Made by a program: the position numbers and the translations under genes. DNA of 64,000 bases from Sphingomonas echinoides. GTDB lineage: Bacteria > Pseudomonadota > Alphaproteobacteria > Sphingomonadales > Sphingomonadaceae. The stretch lies in NCBI RefSeq assembly GCF_029623395.1, contig NZ_JAPYKK010000001.1, positions 186,001-250,000 on the forward strand, read 5' to 3'. Below are positions 1 to 9,855 of this stretch, one piece after another (the stretch's first letter is position 1; the number at the start of each line of letters is the position of its first letter). The notes beneath the pieces were generated by a model. That model was not told where the DNA came from. It saw only the letters and a list, made by a program, of their open reading frames with translations, and did not search any database.

Positions 1-1520
1 CCCTCGCAATGCGGGCACGGACGGGTCGATGCCTCGAGCACGCCGGTGCGCAGGCGCTGGCGGCTCATTTCCATCAGGCCGAACGACGAGATGCGACCGA
101 TCTGAATGCGTGCGCGATCGTTCTTGAGCGCTTCCTTCATCGCCTTCTCGACCTTGCGGACGTTCGAGCCGTTATCCATGTCGATGAAGTCGATCACGAC
201 GAGACCCGCCATATCGCGCAGGCGCAACTGGCGCGCGATCTCGGCAGCGGCCTCGAGGTTGGTCGCGGTCGCGGTCTGCTCGATCGAATGCTCGCGGGTC
301 GAACGACCCGAGTTAATGTCGATCGACACCAGCGCCTCGGTCGGGTTGATGACCAGATAGCCGCCCGACTTGAGCTGCACCACCGGGTGATACATCGCGG
401 AGAGCTGCTCCTCGACGCCCGCGCGCTGGAACAGCGGCACGGGGTCGCTGTAATGCTTCACCTTGCGTGCATGGCTCGGCATCAGCAACCGCATGAAATC
501 CTTGGCGTGCTGATAGCCTTCGGTGCCCTCGACGATGACTTCGTCGATCTCGCGATTGTAGATGTCGCGGATCGCGCGCTTCATCAGGTCGCTATCGCCG
601 TACACGAGCGCCGGCGCGGACGAGGACAGCGTCGCCTCGCGGATCCCGTCCCACAGCCGGGCGAGATAATCGAAGTCGCGCTTGATCTCCTGGCGCGTGC
701 GCTGGAGCCCTGCGGTCCGCACGATGCAGCCCATCGACGGGGGCAGCTTCATGTCCGCCATGATCGACTTCAGACGCTTGCGATCGCCCGCGTTCGAAAT
801 CTTGCGGCTGATCCCGCCGCCGTGCGACGTGTTGGGCATCAGCACGCAATAGCGACCGGCGAGCGACAGATAGGTCGTCAGCGCAGCACCCTTGTTGCCG
901 CGCTCTTCCTTGACGACCTGGACGAGCAGCACCTGGCGGCGACGGATGACGTCCTGGATCTTGTAGCGATGGCGCAAATTGGTGCGACGCTCGCGCAGAT
1001 CGTCGGCGGCATCGTCCGATGCCGAGCGCTTGCGACGGCGACGGCCGCGGCCTTCACCGGGGTTTTCGCCTTCGGACGCGACTTCGCGATCGGGGACGAT
1101 CTCGTCCGCGTCGTGCTCGCCATCATCCTCGAACCGCTCGATCGCATCCTCGTCGGGCTCGAAGCCTTCGTCGTCGGCTTCCAGATCGTCCTCGGCGTCC
1201 TGCTGGGCGCGCAAGGCTGCTTCTTCAGCAGCATGCTCGGCCTCTTCGCGCAGGAGCGCGTCGCGATCCTCCTTGGGGATCTGGTAGTAATCGGGGTGGA
1301 TTTCGCTGAAAGCGAGGAAGCCGTGGCGGTTGCCACCGTAATCGATGAACGCGGCCTGGAGCGACGGCTCGACGCGCGTCACCTTGGCCAGATAGATGTT
1401 CCCCTTGAGCTGCTTGCGCTCAGCGGATTCGAAATCAAACTCTTCGATCCGGTTTCCCTTGACGACGGCAACACGGGTTTCTTCCCGGTGCCGTGCGTCG
1501 ATCAGCATACGCGTGGTCAT
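1..1520 (-). CDS. rne: Ribonuclease E/G, N-terminal part (3' end lies outside the window)
   Basis: Endoribonuclease of the RNA degradosome, acting on mRNA decay and rRNA/tRNA processing. About 506 residues are visible. The protein begins MTTRMLIDARH and has an S1 domain that is interrupted by a long acidic stretch and then a basic RRRRKR patch (about residues 95-170) before resuming at RYKIQDVIRRR. The catalytic metal-binding motifs SIDINSG and VIDFIDMDNG are present, and a CPHC zinc-link motif sits at the window edge. Start chosen at ATG 1520 because a CGGAGA Shine-Dalgarno lies 7 nt upstream; ATG 1508 is an in-frame alternative. It is transcribed divergently from the amidase gene. The C-terminal scaffold region is not in the window. 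Confidence 0.95.
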   Translation of the reverse strand, partial: MTTRMLIDARHREETRVAVVKGNRIEEFDFESAERKQLKGNIYLAKVTRVEPSLQAAFIDYGGNRHGFLAFSEIHPDYYQIPKEDRDALLREEAEHAAEEAALRAQQDAEDDLEADDEGFEPDEDAIERFEDDGEHDADEIVPDREVASEGENPGEGRGRRRRKRSASDDAADDLRERRTNLRHRYKIQDVIRRRQVLLVQVVKEERGNKGAALTTYLSLAGRYCVLMPNTSHGGGISRKISNAGDRKRLKSIMADMKLPPSMGCIVRTAGLQRTRQEIKRDFDYLARLWDGIREATLSSSAPALVYGDSDLMKRAIRDIYNREIDEVIVEGTEGYQHAKDFMRLLMPSHARKVKHYSDPVPLFQRAGVEEQLSAMYHPVVQLKSGGYLVINPTEALVSIDINSGRSTREHSIEQTATATNLEAAAEIARQLRLRDMAGLVVIDFIDMDNGSNVRKVEKAMKEALKNDRARIQIGRISSFGLMEMSRQRLRTGVLEASTRPCPHCE

Positions 1521-1983
1521 GTAAATATCTCCGGACACGCGGCCGGCTGCGCCATGGCGCTAGCCGCGCGAAATAAAGGTACGCGGAGCGAGGGGCGGTA
1601 ACGCCGCCGGTTTCGCTCGCGCGGTGGGTTGCTAAAATCGCCTCTGTTCGCTCTGCATGCCCGGCCTTCCGGCCCTGGGCATCCCGCGCAGTCGCGTTCC
1701 CGCCGGTAGCAACCGGGGGAAACGAGAAACGGGAACCATGCATCATGCGAACGTCAACCTGGATAGGCCGCGGCCAGAGAACACCGGGGCGGCCGAGTGG
1801 ACCTGTCGCATCCGTTACTTGGGTAACGATCAGGTACTGGTTATTGCCTAGCACCGACCTGCGCGCGCAGCAACCGGCACGTTTAGCGACGATATCGGGT
1901 AATTCTATGGTTGGACGACACGTTAACGTTTGTGCGCTATCACCCGCGAAATGGTCGTCGGGGGATCCGGGAAGGTGTGCGTA
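1521..1983. other. Divergent intergenic region between rne and amiC
   Basis: About 460 bp separate the two divergent starts. It must hold both promoters and presumably a long rne leader; RNase E is often autoregulated through its 5' UTR, but I cannot identify a specific structure here. Short open frames in it do not look protein-coding. No repeat or RNA gene was recognised. Confidence 0.4.
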
Positions 1984-2979
1984 GTGCGCTTGGTGCAGGT
2001 GTTTTCTGCCATGTTTGCGTCGATCCGTGCCAGGTTTGCACCCGCTGGCAGCCCTTATCGCGCCGTTCGTGGCACGTTTGCCGCCGGTTTCTGCGTGGCA
2101 ACGATCAGCCTGGGGACGGCGCCCGCGATTGCCGAAGCAACCGCGCAAGAGACAGATCGTGTTCCGGCCACCGCGATCAAGACCACGATGCCGAAAATGC
2201 CCGCGACCCGCCGATCCGCCGCGGCCCTCTCCCGGCCAGGACCGCAGCGTCGCGGGAGGCTGCCGCGGATTTATGGCGAGGACGAGCGTCGTCCGCTGGT
2301 CGTGATCGATGCGGGGCACGGGGGCGTGGATCCCGGCGCGATCTCGCCGATCGACGGGCGGCGCGAAAAGGACGTGACGCTCAAGATCGCGCGCGCGATC
2401 CGCGACGAACTGGTCCGCGCCGGGCGCGTCCGGGTCGCGTTGACGCGCGAGGATGACCGCTTCCTGATCCTGCGCGAACGCTACGGGATCGCGCGGCGGC
2501 TGGGGGGAGCGCTGTTCATCTCGATCCATTGCGACAGCGTCGGCTCGGGCGCGGCGACGGGGGCGTCGGTGTACACGCTGTCCGAGGTCGCCTCCGACCG
2601 CGAGTCCGCCCGCCTCGCCGCGCGCGAGAACAAGTCCGACATCATCGCGGGCGTCAACCTCGCGTCGACCAACGCCGACATCTCCTCGATCCTGATCGAC
2701 CTGACCCAGCGCGAGACGATGAACGCGTCGGCGGGGTTCGCGCGGCTGCTCGGCCGCGAGGCGCGCGACCGGGTACCGCTCAAGCCCAATTTCCACCGGA
2801 TGGCATCGCTGATGGTATTGAAGGCGCCCGACATGCCGTCGGTGCTGTTCGAAACCGGCTATATCTCCAACCCGGCTGACGCCGAGTTCATCGACAGCGA
2901 GGACGGTCGCCAGCGGATCGCGGAAAGCGTCGCGCGCGCCGTCGAAATCCACTTCGCGCGGCGCATGGCAAACCGCTGA
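1984..2979 (+). CDS. amiC: N-acetylmuramoyl-L-alanine amidase (Amidase_3 family)
   Basis: Zinc amidase that cleaves the bond between N-acetylmuramic acid and L-alanine in peptidoglycan, helping separate daughter cells. An N-terminal hydrophobic segment ending near TAPAIAEA looks like a signal peptide, placing the enzyme in the periplasm. The catalytic domain starts at VVIDAGHGGVDPGA, which carries the first zinc ligand, and continues through the family motifs SIHCDS (second His) and VLFETGYISNPAD (catalytic Glu). GTG 1984 is preferred because GGGAAGG lies about 8 nt upstream. ATG 2011 and TTG 1930 are in-frame alternatives. It sits 96 nt before the PBP1A gene, so the pair may form a cell-wall unit. 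Confidence 0.9.
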   Translation: MRLVQVFSAMFASIRARFAPAGSPYRAVRGTFAAGFCVATISLGTAPAIAEATAQETDRVPATAIKTTMPKMPATRRSAAALSRPGPQRRGRLPRIYGEDERRPLVVIDAGHGGVDPGAISPIDGRREKDVTLKIARAIRDELVRAGRVRVALTREDDRFLILRERYGIARRLGGALFISIHCDSVGSGAATGASVYTLSEVASDRESARLAARENKSDIIAGVNLASTNADISSILIDLTQRETMNASAGFARLLGREARDRVPLKPNFHRMASLMVLKAPDMPSVLFETGYISNPADAEFIDSEDGRQRIAESVARAVEIHFARRMANR

Positions 2980-3075
2980 ACGACGTACGCAGACCCCCGC
3001 GATGCGACGGGTATCGGGCTGCGCGGGATAAGGCGGCTGGCAAGAGACGCGAAAGTTGCTAGAGCCTCGTGACTT

Positions 3076-5607
3076 ATGGCCGAGCCCGACTCCACCGTGA
3101 CATTCCGTATTCGTCGGGAAGAAGGGAGCTCAGAAGGCTTTCTTCGGCGCGCCTGGAAACGCTGGTGGGTCAAGACGCTCGCGATTCTGGCAGGTCTTGC
3201 CGTCATCGGCGCAGGCGTGGGCTGGTATGTCTTCGCGTCCGACTTGCCCGCGGTCGAAAAGCTGCGCACCTACGAGCCGCCCTTGCCGAGCAACGTCCGC
3301 GGGAACGACGGTACGCCGATCTACACCTATGCGCGCGAACGACGGGTCGAACTGAGCTACGCCGAATATCCGCCGATGCTGGTGAAGGCGTTCCTTGCCG
3401 CCGAGGACAAGTCGTTCTTCGAACATCACGGGGTCGACTATCTCGGGATCGCGGGCGCCGCGTTCCGCAACCTCAGCACTGGCCGTCGTCCGGCGGGCGC
3501 GTCGACCATCACGCAACAGGTCGCCAAGAACTTGCTGATCGGCAACGCGCCCAATTACAGCCGCAAGATCAAGGAAGCGATCCTCGCGTACCGGATCGAA
3601 GGCGCGCTGACCAAGAAGCAGATCCTGGAGCTGTACCTCAACCAGATTGCGCTGGGGCGGAACGCCTTTGGCGTGGCGGCGGCGAGCTATGCCTATTTCG
3701 GCAAGGATCTGAACAATCTCGACCTTGCGCAGATGGCGTATCTGGCGATCCTGCCCAAGGGTCCGTCCAATTACGATCCGGTCCGCCACACCCAGCGCGC
3801 GCTCGACCGGCGCGCGTATGTGCTGCGCGAGATGCTCAAGAACGGGTTCATCACGCAGAGCCAGCATGACAGCGCGCTGGCGGAGCCGCTCGGCACGGTT
3901 CCGCGCCAGACCCCCAAGCGCGAAACCGCGGGCGCAGGCTATTTCGTCGAGGAAGTCCGCCGCCAGTTGATGGGCAAATTCGGCGAAGACGCGCTCACCG
4001 GGCCGTACAGCGTCTATGCCGGCGGGCTGTGGGTGCGCACCTCGCTCGACCCCAAGATGCAGGATTATGCGCAGACCGCGCTGCGTGAAGGCCTGCTCCG
4101 GTTCGATCGCGGACGTGGCTGGTCCGGGCGGCTCGATCATGCCGAGATCGACGGCGACGCGTGGCAGAGCGCGTTCCTCAACAAGAACATCGGGGTCGAT
4201 TACGACGACTGGCGCGCCGCGATCGTGATCGCGCTCGATACCAGCGCGGCGACGCTCGGGTTCGCCAACGGTGAGACGGGCACGATGCCGCGGTCCGCCG
4301 CGCAGATGCCGGTGCGGGGCGGGGGCGGCACCGCTTATGCCGCGCTCAAGGTCGGCGACCTGATCGCGGTCGCGCCCGAGGGCGGCAGCTTCGCGCTGCG
4401 GTCGGTGCCCAAGATTTCGGGCGCGTTCGTGGTCGAGGAACCGCAGACCGGCCGCGTGCTGGCAATGCAGGGCGGATTCGATTCACGTTTGCAGGCGTTC
4501 AACCGCGCCACCCAGGCGCAGCGCCAGCCGGGCTCGACGATCAAGCCGATCGTCTATGCCGCCGCGCTGGAGGGCGGGATGACCCCCGCCTCGATCATCG
4601 TCGACGGGCCGTTCTGCGTCTATCAGGGCGCGCGGCTGGGCCAGAAGTGCTTCCGCAACTTCGGCAACATGCGTGGTGCCGGGCCGCACACGATGCGCTG
4701 GGGCGTCGAACAATCGCGCAACCTGATGACGGTGCGCACTGCGGCGACCACCGGAATGCCGCGGATCGTGTCGCTGATGGACCGGATCGGCGTCGGCAAA
4801 TATCCGCCCTACCTTTCCTATGCGCTTGGTGCGGGCGAGACGACGGTGTCGCGGATGGTCAACGCCTATGCGATCCTCGCCAACCAGGGGCAGTCGCATC
4901 CGTCCTCGCTGGTCGATTTCGTCCAGGACCGGCATGGCAAGGTAATCTGGCCCGAGAACTGGCGCGCGTGCGATCGGTGCAACGCGCCCAACTGGAACGG
5001 CAAGGCGATGCCGCGCCCGGTCGTGCGGGGGAAGCAGATCGTCAGCGCGATGAGCGCGTATCAGATGATCCACATCGCCGAGGGCGTGATCCAGCGCGGC
5101 ACCGCGACCGTGCTGCGCGATCTCGACCGGCCGATGTTCGGCAAGACCGGGACCAATTCGGGGCCGACCGACGTGTGGTTCATCGGCGGCACCCCGCAGA
5201 TGATCGGCGGGCTGTATATCGGCTACGATCAGCCGCATTCGCTCGGCGGCGCGGCGCAGGGCGGCACGGTCGCGGCGCCGATCTTCAAGGCGTTCGCGGT
5301 CAAGGCGTATGAGGGCCTGCCCAAGATTCCGTTCCGCGCGCCTGCCGGGATCCGCATGGTGCGGATCGATCGCGGCAGCGGGCGTCCGGTGTTCGGTGCG
5401 TGGCCGACCGACGACCCCAAGGCCCCCGTCATCTGGGAAGCGTTCAAGCCCGAGAGCGAACCGCGCCGCGTGATCCACCGCGACGCGACCGTTCCCGACC
5501 CCGTCGCTGCCGCCGCTGCCGCGGCGAAAGCGCGCGCCGCGGCCGAGGCGCAGAAGGACACGCGGCGCGACAGCGATTTCTTGCAAAGACAGGGTGGTAT
5601 TTACTAG
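3076..5607 (+). CDS. mrcA: Penicillin-binding protein 1A (bifunctional transglycosylase/transpeptidase)
   Basis: Class A PBP of 843 aa that polymerises and crosslinks peptidoglycan at the cytoplasmic membrane. It has a short cytoplasmic tail and a single membrane anchor at about residues 34-54. The GT51 glycosyltransferase motif [10 protein letters not shown] lies at residues 110-119 and is followed by [12 protein letters not shown]. The transpeptidase domain has the SxxK serine in GSTIKP (near residue 486), an SRN motif, and KTGT (near residue 690). The C-terminus is an Ala/Arg-rich tail. Length and motif order are normal for the family. Confidence 0.97.
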   Translation: MAEPDSTVTFRIRREEGSSEGFLRRAWKRWWVKTLAILAGLAVIGAGVGWYVFASDLPAVEKLRTYEPPLPSNVRGNDGTPIYTYARERRVELSYAEYPPMLVKAFLAAEDKSFFEHHGVDYLGIAGAAFRNLSTGRRPAGASTITQQVAKNLLIGNAPNYSRKIKEAILAYRIEGALTKKQILELYLNQIALGRNAFGVAAASYAYFGKDLNNLDLAQMAYLAILPKGPSNYDPVRHTQRALDRRAYVLREMLKNGFITQSQHDSALAEPLGTVPRQTPKRETAGAGYFVEEVRRQLMGKFGEDALTGPYSVYAGGLWVRTSLDPKMQDYAQTALREGLLRFDRGRGWSGRLDHAEIDGDAWQSAFLNKNIGVDYDDWRAAIVIALDTSAATLGFANGETGTMPRSAAQMPVRGGGGTAYAALKVGDLIAVAPEGGSFALRSVPKISGAFVVEEPQTGRVLAMQGGFDSRLQAFNRATQAQRQPGSTIKPIVYAAALEGGMTPASIIVDGPFCVYQGARLGQKCFRNFGNMRGAGPHTMRWGVEQSRNLMTVRTAATTGMPRIVSLMDRIGVGKYPPYLSYALGAGETTVSRMVNAYAILANQGQSHPSSLVDFVQDRHGKVIWPENWRACDRCNAPNWNGKAMPRPVVRGKQIVSAMSAYQMIHIAEGVIQRGTATVLRDLDRPMFGKTGTNSGPTDVWFIGGTPQMIGGLYIGYDQPHSLGGAAQGGTVAAPIFKAFAVKAYEGLPKIPFRAPAGIRMVRIDRGSGRPVFGAWPTDDPKAPVIWEAFKPESEPRRVIHRDATVPDPVAAAAAAAKARAAAEAQKDTRRDSDFLQRQGGIY

Positions 5608-5632
5608 CACCACCCCCGGCCCATATACGTCG

Positions 5633-5699
5633 TCCCCGCATTGGCGGGGATCCATGCCCGTCTTACGGTCGAAATCATGGGTTCCCGCTTCCGCGGGAA
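5633..5699. repeat. Pair of short REP-like palindromes
   Basis: Two hairpins lie between mrcA and prfB. The first is TCCCCGC-ATTG-GCGGGGA (5633-5650) and the second TTCCCGC-TTCC-GCGGGAA (5682-5699). Flanking words (GGGGATCCATG, CATGGGTTCCC) suggest two diverged copies in inverted orientation. From memory, such TCCCCGC/GCGGGAA palindromes are common between genes in sphingomonads. They could also help end the mrcA transcript. Confidence 0.75.
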
Positions 5700-5731
5700 T
5701 GACGAAACGCTGTTTTCTGGAAGGTTTTCCG

Positions 5732-6859
5732 ATGCGCGCTGAAGCGCAGGCTCATATCGACTCGATCAAGGACGCGCTCGCGCTGCTCCGCCGGTTCCTC
5801 GACTGGGACCGCGCGCTGCGGCGGCTCGACGAGCTCAACGCGCGCGTCGAGGACCAGGCCTTGTGGAACGATCCCAAGGCCGCGCAGGCGGTTATGCGCG
5901 AGCGGCGGCGTCTTGATGAGGCGATCACCGCGACGCGCGCGATCGAGAGCGAACTTAACGATACCGCAGAGCTGATCGAAATGGCCGAAGCCGAAGGCGA
6001 TACCGAGATGGAGAGCGAAGGCGTTGCCGCGCTCGCCGATCTTGCGCGCCGGGCGGACACCGACAAGGTCAAGGCGCTGCTCGCGGGCGAAGCCGATGGC
6101 AACGATACCTATATCGAAGTCAATGCCGGCGCGGGCGGGACCGAAAGCCAGGACTGGGCGGGGATGCTCAGCCGCATGTACTCGCGCTGGGGCGAACGCC
6201 ACGGGCTCAAGGTCGAGCTGATCGACCAGCATTCGGGCGAGCAGGCCGGGATCAAGTCCGCGACGCTGCTGCTCAAGGGCGAGAACGCATACGGCTATGC
6301 CAAGACCGAGAGCGGGGTCCATCGCCTCGTCCGGATCAGCCCGTATGACAGCGCCGCCCGCCGCCACACCTCGTTCGCGAGCGTGTGGGTCTATCCGGTC
6401 GTCGATGACAATATCGAGGTCGAGTATAACGAGAGCGACCTGCGCATCGACACGTACCGCGCGTCGGGCGCGGGCGGGCAGCACATCAACACGACCGATT
6501 CGGCGGTGCGCATCACGCACATCCCGACCGGGATCGTGGTGCAGTGCCAGAACCAGCGGTCGCAGCACAAGAACAAGGCGGAAGCCTATAACCAGCTCCG
6601 CGCGCGTCTCTACGAGCGCGAGCTGGCGATCCGCGAAGCCGCCGCCAATGCCGAGAATGCGGGCAAGACCGACATCGGCTGGGGGCACCAGATCCGCTCC
6701 TACGTGCTTCAGCCGTACCAGATGGTGAAGGACCTGCGGACTGGCGTCACCTCGTCGAGCCCGTCGGACGTGCTCGACGGCGATCTCGATGCGTTCATGG
6801 CGGCGGCGCTGTCGCAGCGCGTCACTGGCGAGACGGTAGAGGTCGAGGACGTCGAATAG
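5732..6859 (+). CDS. prfB: Peptide chain release factor 2
   Basis: Recognises UGA and UAA stop codons and triggers peptidyl-tRNA hydrolysis. The catalytic GGQ is in SGAGGQHIN near residue 249. The stop-codon-reading tripeptide reads SPY (residues about 203-205, [12 protein letters not shown]) where E. coli has SPF. The 375-aa protein is encoded in one frame, with no in-frame TGA near codon 26, so the classical +1 programmed frameshift is absent. Start ATG 5732 has GGAAGG 7 nt upstream; the frame is open further 5' but that stretch is the intergenic repeat. The TAG stop overlaps the next gene's GTG. Confidence 0.97.
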   Translation: MRAEAQAHIDSIKDALALLRRFLDWDRALRRLDELNARVEDQALWNDPKAAQAVMRERRRLDEAITATRAIESELNDTAELIEMAEAEGDTEMESEGVAALADLARRADTDKVKALLAGEADGNDTYIEVNAGAGGTESQDWAGMLSRMYSRWGERHGLKVELIDQHSGEQAGIKSATLLLKGENAYGYAKTESGVHRLVRISPYDSAARRHTSFASVWVYPVVDDNIEVEYNESDLRIDTYRASGAGGQHINTTDSAVRITHIPTGIVVQCQNQRSQHKNKAEAYNQLRARLYERELAIREAAANAENAGKTDIGWGHQIRSYVLQPYQMVKDLRTGVTSSSPSDVLDGDLDAFMAAALSQRVTGETVEVEDVE

Positions 6860-7647
6860 TGGGGGAACGGCGCATTTCGGGTTTCCTAGGCGGTGCCGCC
6901 CCGGCGTATGTCGGGGTGATCGGCCAGCGTGGATCGCTCCGCCGCGCCGCCCTCGCCGCCTTCATGCTCGTCTCCGCGTGCGATGGCGGCCCGGCGCGTG
7001 TTCCGGACCGGACCGAGAAGGCCGGCCCCTTCCCCGCCCCCGACCGTCCGGTCGCGCCGGTCGTCTCGTCGCGCTGGTCGACCGAAGAGGAACGGGACCG
7101 GCTCAACGAAGCGAGCGAGGTGATGGCCAAGGCCGGGATCCGGCGCGGGATGACCGTGGCCGACATCGGCGCGGGCGAAGGCTATTACACGATCCGCCTC
7201 GCCGCGCGCGTCGGCAAGGAGGGTCGCGTGCTGGCGGAGGACATCATTCCCGCGGTGCGCGACAGCCTTGCGCTCCGCGTCGCGCGCGAACGGCTCGAAT
7301 CGGTCAGCGTGCGGCTTGGCGCGGTGAACGACCCGAAGCTGCCCGACGCGAGTTTCGACCGCGTGGTGATGGTCCATATGTATCACGAGATCGAGCAGCC
7401 CTACGAATTCCTGTGGCGGCTGCGCCCGTCGCTGCGCCCCGACGGGCTGGTGGTGGTGGTCGATGCCGACCGCCGGACGCAGGATCATGGCACCCCGCCG
7501 GCATTGCTGCGGTGCGAATTCGCCGCGGTGGGCTATGTTCAGGTCGGGACCTACGACATGCCGTCGGCGGGCGGCTATCTGGCGACCTTCCGCCCGCAGG
7601 GACCGCGCCCGGAGCCGGCGTCGATCAAACCGTGCCGGATGCCCTGA
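6859..7647 (+). CDS. Class I SAM-dependent methyltransferase-like protein with lipobox
   Basis: The core has a Rossmann methyltransferase motif I (VADIGAGEGYYTIRL) and a post-motif region VMVHMYHEIEQPYEFL, typical of class I enzymes acting on small molecules. Unusually, the N-terminus contains MLVSAC followed by DGG, a good lipobox, after a short Arg/Ala-rich stretch, so the protein may be exported and lipidated. GTG 6859 overlaps the prfB stop. GTG 6916 would give a more typical lipoprotein signal (MIGQRGSLRRAALAAFMLVSAC). The substrate is unknown. Confidence 0.7.
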   Translation: MGERRISGFLGGAAPAYVGVIGQRGSLRRAALAAFMLVSACDGGPARVPDRTEKAGPFPAPDRPVAPVVSSRWSTEEERDRLNEASEVMAKAGIRRGMTVADIGAGEGYYTIRLAARVGKEGRVLAEDIIPAVRDSLALRVARERLESVSVRLGAVNDPKLPDASFDRVVMVHMYHEIEQPYEFLWRLRPSLRPDGLVVVVDADRRTQDHGTPPALLRCEFAAVGYVQVGTYDMPSAGGYLATFRPQGPRPEPASIKPCRMP

Positions 7648-7652
7648 CCCTG

Positions 7653-8102
7653 CTATAGCAACCCGCGCGCGCGGAACCGGTCGCACCCGCCGCGCGCGAG
7701 CACGACATGCTCGACCAGCCGCACCCCGATCGCGTCGAGCGTCACCGCCAGCCGGCGCGTGATCTGGTAATCTGCGGCGCTTGGCGTCGGATCGCCGCTT
7801 GGATGGTTATGCGCCATTGCGACGGCCACGGCATCGAAGGCGATCGCGTCCGCCACCACGGTGCGCAGCGATAGCGCCAGCGAGGCAGCACCCCCCGCAG
7901 CGACGTGCCGCATGCCGAGAACCCTCCATTCCGGATCAAGATAGGCAAGGATCGCAACCTCCTGCGTCGCGCGGGCAAGCGGGGCGAAGTGGCGGTCGAG
8001 CCGCCGCAGCGCAGCGGCGACCGAGCCTCCCTCACTGTCAGGCGGACATGCGATCATCCCCGATCTAGACGCCGCGCCGCCGCATCCGCCCAGCCGAGCC
8101 AT
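7653..8102 (-). CDS. RadC-like JAB/MPN domain protein, short form
   Basis: The 149-aa protein matches the C-terminal JAB domain of RadC. It has the metalloprotease-like JAMM signature HNHPSGDPTPSAAD and an upstream Glu in ATQEVAILAYLD. Standard RadC is about 220 aa with an N-terminal helix-hairpin-helix region, which is missing here, so it is either a short paralogue or a 5'-truncated radC. The true start is unclear: ATG 8102 gives a low-complexity N-terminus, and ATG 8057 is possible. Its 3' end faces the methyltransferase gene 5 nt away. The function of the family is unsettled. Confidence 0.75.
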   Translation of the reverse strand: MARLGGCGGAASRSGMIACPPDSEGGSVAAALRRLDRHFAPLARATQEVAILAYLDPEWRVLGMRHVAAGGAASLALSLRTVVADAIAFDAVAVAMAHNHPSGDPTPSAADYQITRRLAVTLDAIGVRLVEHVVLARGGCDRFRARGLL

Positions 8103-8217
8103 ATCCGTTCCGGAGCGAGGGCCCCCTCAAAAACCGGCGATGGCCGCTCGCGCGAAAGATGCTAGGTCGTCCGGAAAGGACCGACGGGCGACCGGCGACA
8201 CGACAATGAGGCAGGAC

Positions 8218-9114
8218 ATGCGACACCCGGAATATCAGTATCTCGACCTGCTCGAGACCGTGCTCGATCGGGGCGACGAACGCGTGGATCGCACGGGCGT
8301 GGGCACCCGCTCCGTCTTCGGCGCGATGGTGCGGTTCGATCTGTCGGGCGGACAGGTGCCGATCCTCACCACCAAACGCGTCTATTGGAAGACCGCGGTC
8401 CGCGAGATGCTGTGGTTCCTGACCGGCGGCACCAACATCCAGCCGCTGCTGCGCGACAATGTCCGGATCTGGTCCGACTGGCCGCTCGCCAGCTACCGCC
8501 GCGAGACGGGCGATCCGATCGAGCAGGCGGCGTTCGAGCAGCGGATCGTTGAAGACGACGGGTTCGCGGCGCGCTGGGGGGATCTGGGCCCGGTGTACGG
8601 CAAGCAATGGCGGCGCTGGCTGGGGTCGGACGGGCAGGAACATGATCAGATCGCGACGCTGATCGAAACGCTCAGGACCAATCCGTCGAGCCGCCGGATG
8701 CTGTTCCACGCGTGGAACGTGGCGGAGATTTCCGGCATGGCGCTGCCGCCGTGCCATATGGTGTATCAATTCCACGTCAGTTCGCGCGGTGCGCTGAACT
8801 GCCTGATCTTCCAGCGGTCGTGCGATCTGTTCCTGGGGGCGCCGTTCAATTTCACCGGGGGCGCGGCGTTGCTGCTGATGCTCGCGCAGCAAGCGGGCCT
8901 GGAGCCCGGGGAGCTCGTCTGGATGGGGGGCGACGTCCACATCTACAACAACCATCACGATCAGGTCCGCGCCCAGCTGGCGCGCGAACCCCGGGCCATG
9001 CCGACGATGAGACTGGTGCGGAAAGCCGATTCGATCGATGGATACACGATCGATGATTTCGAAGTGACGGGCTACGATCCGCATCCCTCGATCCACGGCG
9101 ACGTGGCGGTCTAG
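8218..9114 (+). CDS. thyA: Thymidylate synthase
   Basis: Converts dUMP to dTMP using 5,10-methylenetetrahydrofolate, producing dihydrofolate. The 298-aa protein has the Arg-rich SSRRMLFHAWN segment, the nucleophilic Cys in LPPCHMVYQFHV (near residue 179), QRSCDLFLGAPFN, and the C-terminal dUMP-binding GGDVHIYNNHHDQ region. ATG 8218 is chosen because GAGG lies 6 nt upstream; ATG 8206 is in frame. The partner enzyme dihydrofolate reductase is also in the window (60.4 kb) but not linked. Confidence 0.97.
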   Translation: MRHPEYQYLDLLETVLDRGDERVDRTGVGTRSVFGAMVRFDLSGGQVPILTTKRVYWKTAVREMLWFLTGGTNIQPLLRDNVRIWSDWPLASYRRETGDPIEQAAFEQRIVEDDGFAARWGDLGPVYGKQWRRWLGSDGQEHDQIATLIETLRTNPSSRRMLFHAWNVAEISGMALPPCHMVYQFHVSSRGALNCLIFQRSCDLFLGAPFNFTGGAALLLMLAQQAGLEPGELVWMGGDVHIYNNHHDQVRAQLAREPRAMPTMRLVRKADSIDGYTIDDFEVTGYDPHPSIHGDVAV

Positions 9115-9154
9115 CCGCGCTGCTGCACTGGAAACACGCATAGGATTTGCCGTA

Positions 9155-9832
9155 ATGCTCCCCCTGCCCACGGTTCACATGCCCTCGATCGCGATCGCCG
9201 GCACCGACGCGCGCTTCCCGGTCCGCCGGATCTTTTGCGTGGGTCGGAATTATGCCGACCATGCGCGCGAAATGGGGGGCGACCCTACGCGCGAAGCGCC
9301 GTTCTTTTTCACCAAGCCGGGCGACGCCGTAATCGACAGCGGGAGCGTGCTGCCCCTCCCGAACCGGACGGCGGAGCTTCATCACGAAGTCGAACTCGTG
9401 CTCGCGCTCGGCGCGGGCGGCAGCGCCATCGCGATCGAGGACGCGGCTTCAAAGATCTTCGGCTACGGCGTCGGGATCGACCTGACGCGGCGCGACCTTC
9501 AGGCGGAAGCGAAGAAGGCGGGGCGCCCGTGGGACATGGCGAAGGGGTTCGACCGGTCGGCGCCGGTCGGTCCGCTCGTCACCACGCGCCCGGACGCGGC
9601 GGCGGAGATCGCGCTTTCGGTCGACGGTGCGGTGCGGCAACGCGGCAGCCTGTCCGACATGATCTGGACGATCGAGGAGATCATCGCGAGCCTGTCGACC
9701 TATGTGACGCTGGCGGGCGGCGATTTGATCTTTACGGGCACCCCCGCAGGCGTCGGTCCGGTTGCGCGCGGCGAGGGGATGCGCGGCACGATCGCCGGGC
9801 TTCCCCCGATCGAGATCCGCGTGGCGGACTGA
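9155..9832 (+). CDS. Fumarylacetoacetate hydrolase family protein
   Basis: The 225-aa protein carries the FAH-fold signature RIFCVGRNYADHAREMG, the metal-binding LHHEVELVLALG, and FTGTPAGVGPV near the end. Family members hydrolyse or decarboxylate beta-dicarbonyl acids such as fumarylpyruvate, acylpyruvates or oxaloacetate. The exact substrate cannot be told from sequence. It follows thyA by 40 nt and converges on dnaE2. ATG 9179 is a possible alternative start. Confidence 0.88.
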   Translation: MLPLPTVHMPSIAIAGTDARFPVRRIFCVGRNYADHAREMGGDPTREAPFFFTKPGDAVIDSGSVLPLPNRTAELHHEVELVLALGAGGSAIAIEDAASKIFGYGVGIDLTRRDLQAEAKKAGRPWDMAKGFDRSAPVGPLVTTRPDAAAEIALSVDGAVRQRGSLSDMIWTIEEIIASLSTYVTLAGGDLIFTGTPAGVGPVARGEGMRGTIAGLPPIEIRVAD

Positions 9833-9855
9833 ACCCGACATGGGAGGCGCGACCG

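Noticed and set aside
9..1601. Long open frame on the plus strand antisense to rne
   Set aside because: It mirrors the rne codons in a high-GC gene; the minus strand has clear RNase E motifs, while the plus frame has no recognisable domain.
5594..5731. N-terminal extension of prfB upstream of ATG 5732
   Set aside because: The frame is open but lies in the REP-like repeat and the ribosome site and family start both fit ATG 5732.
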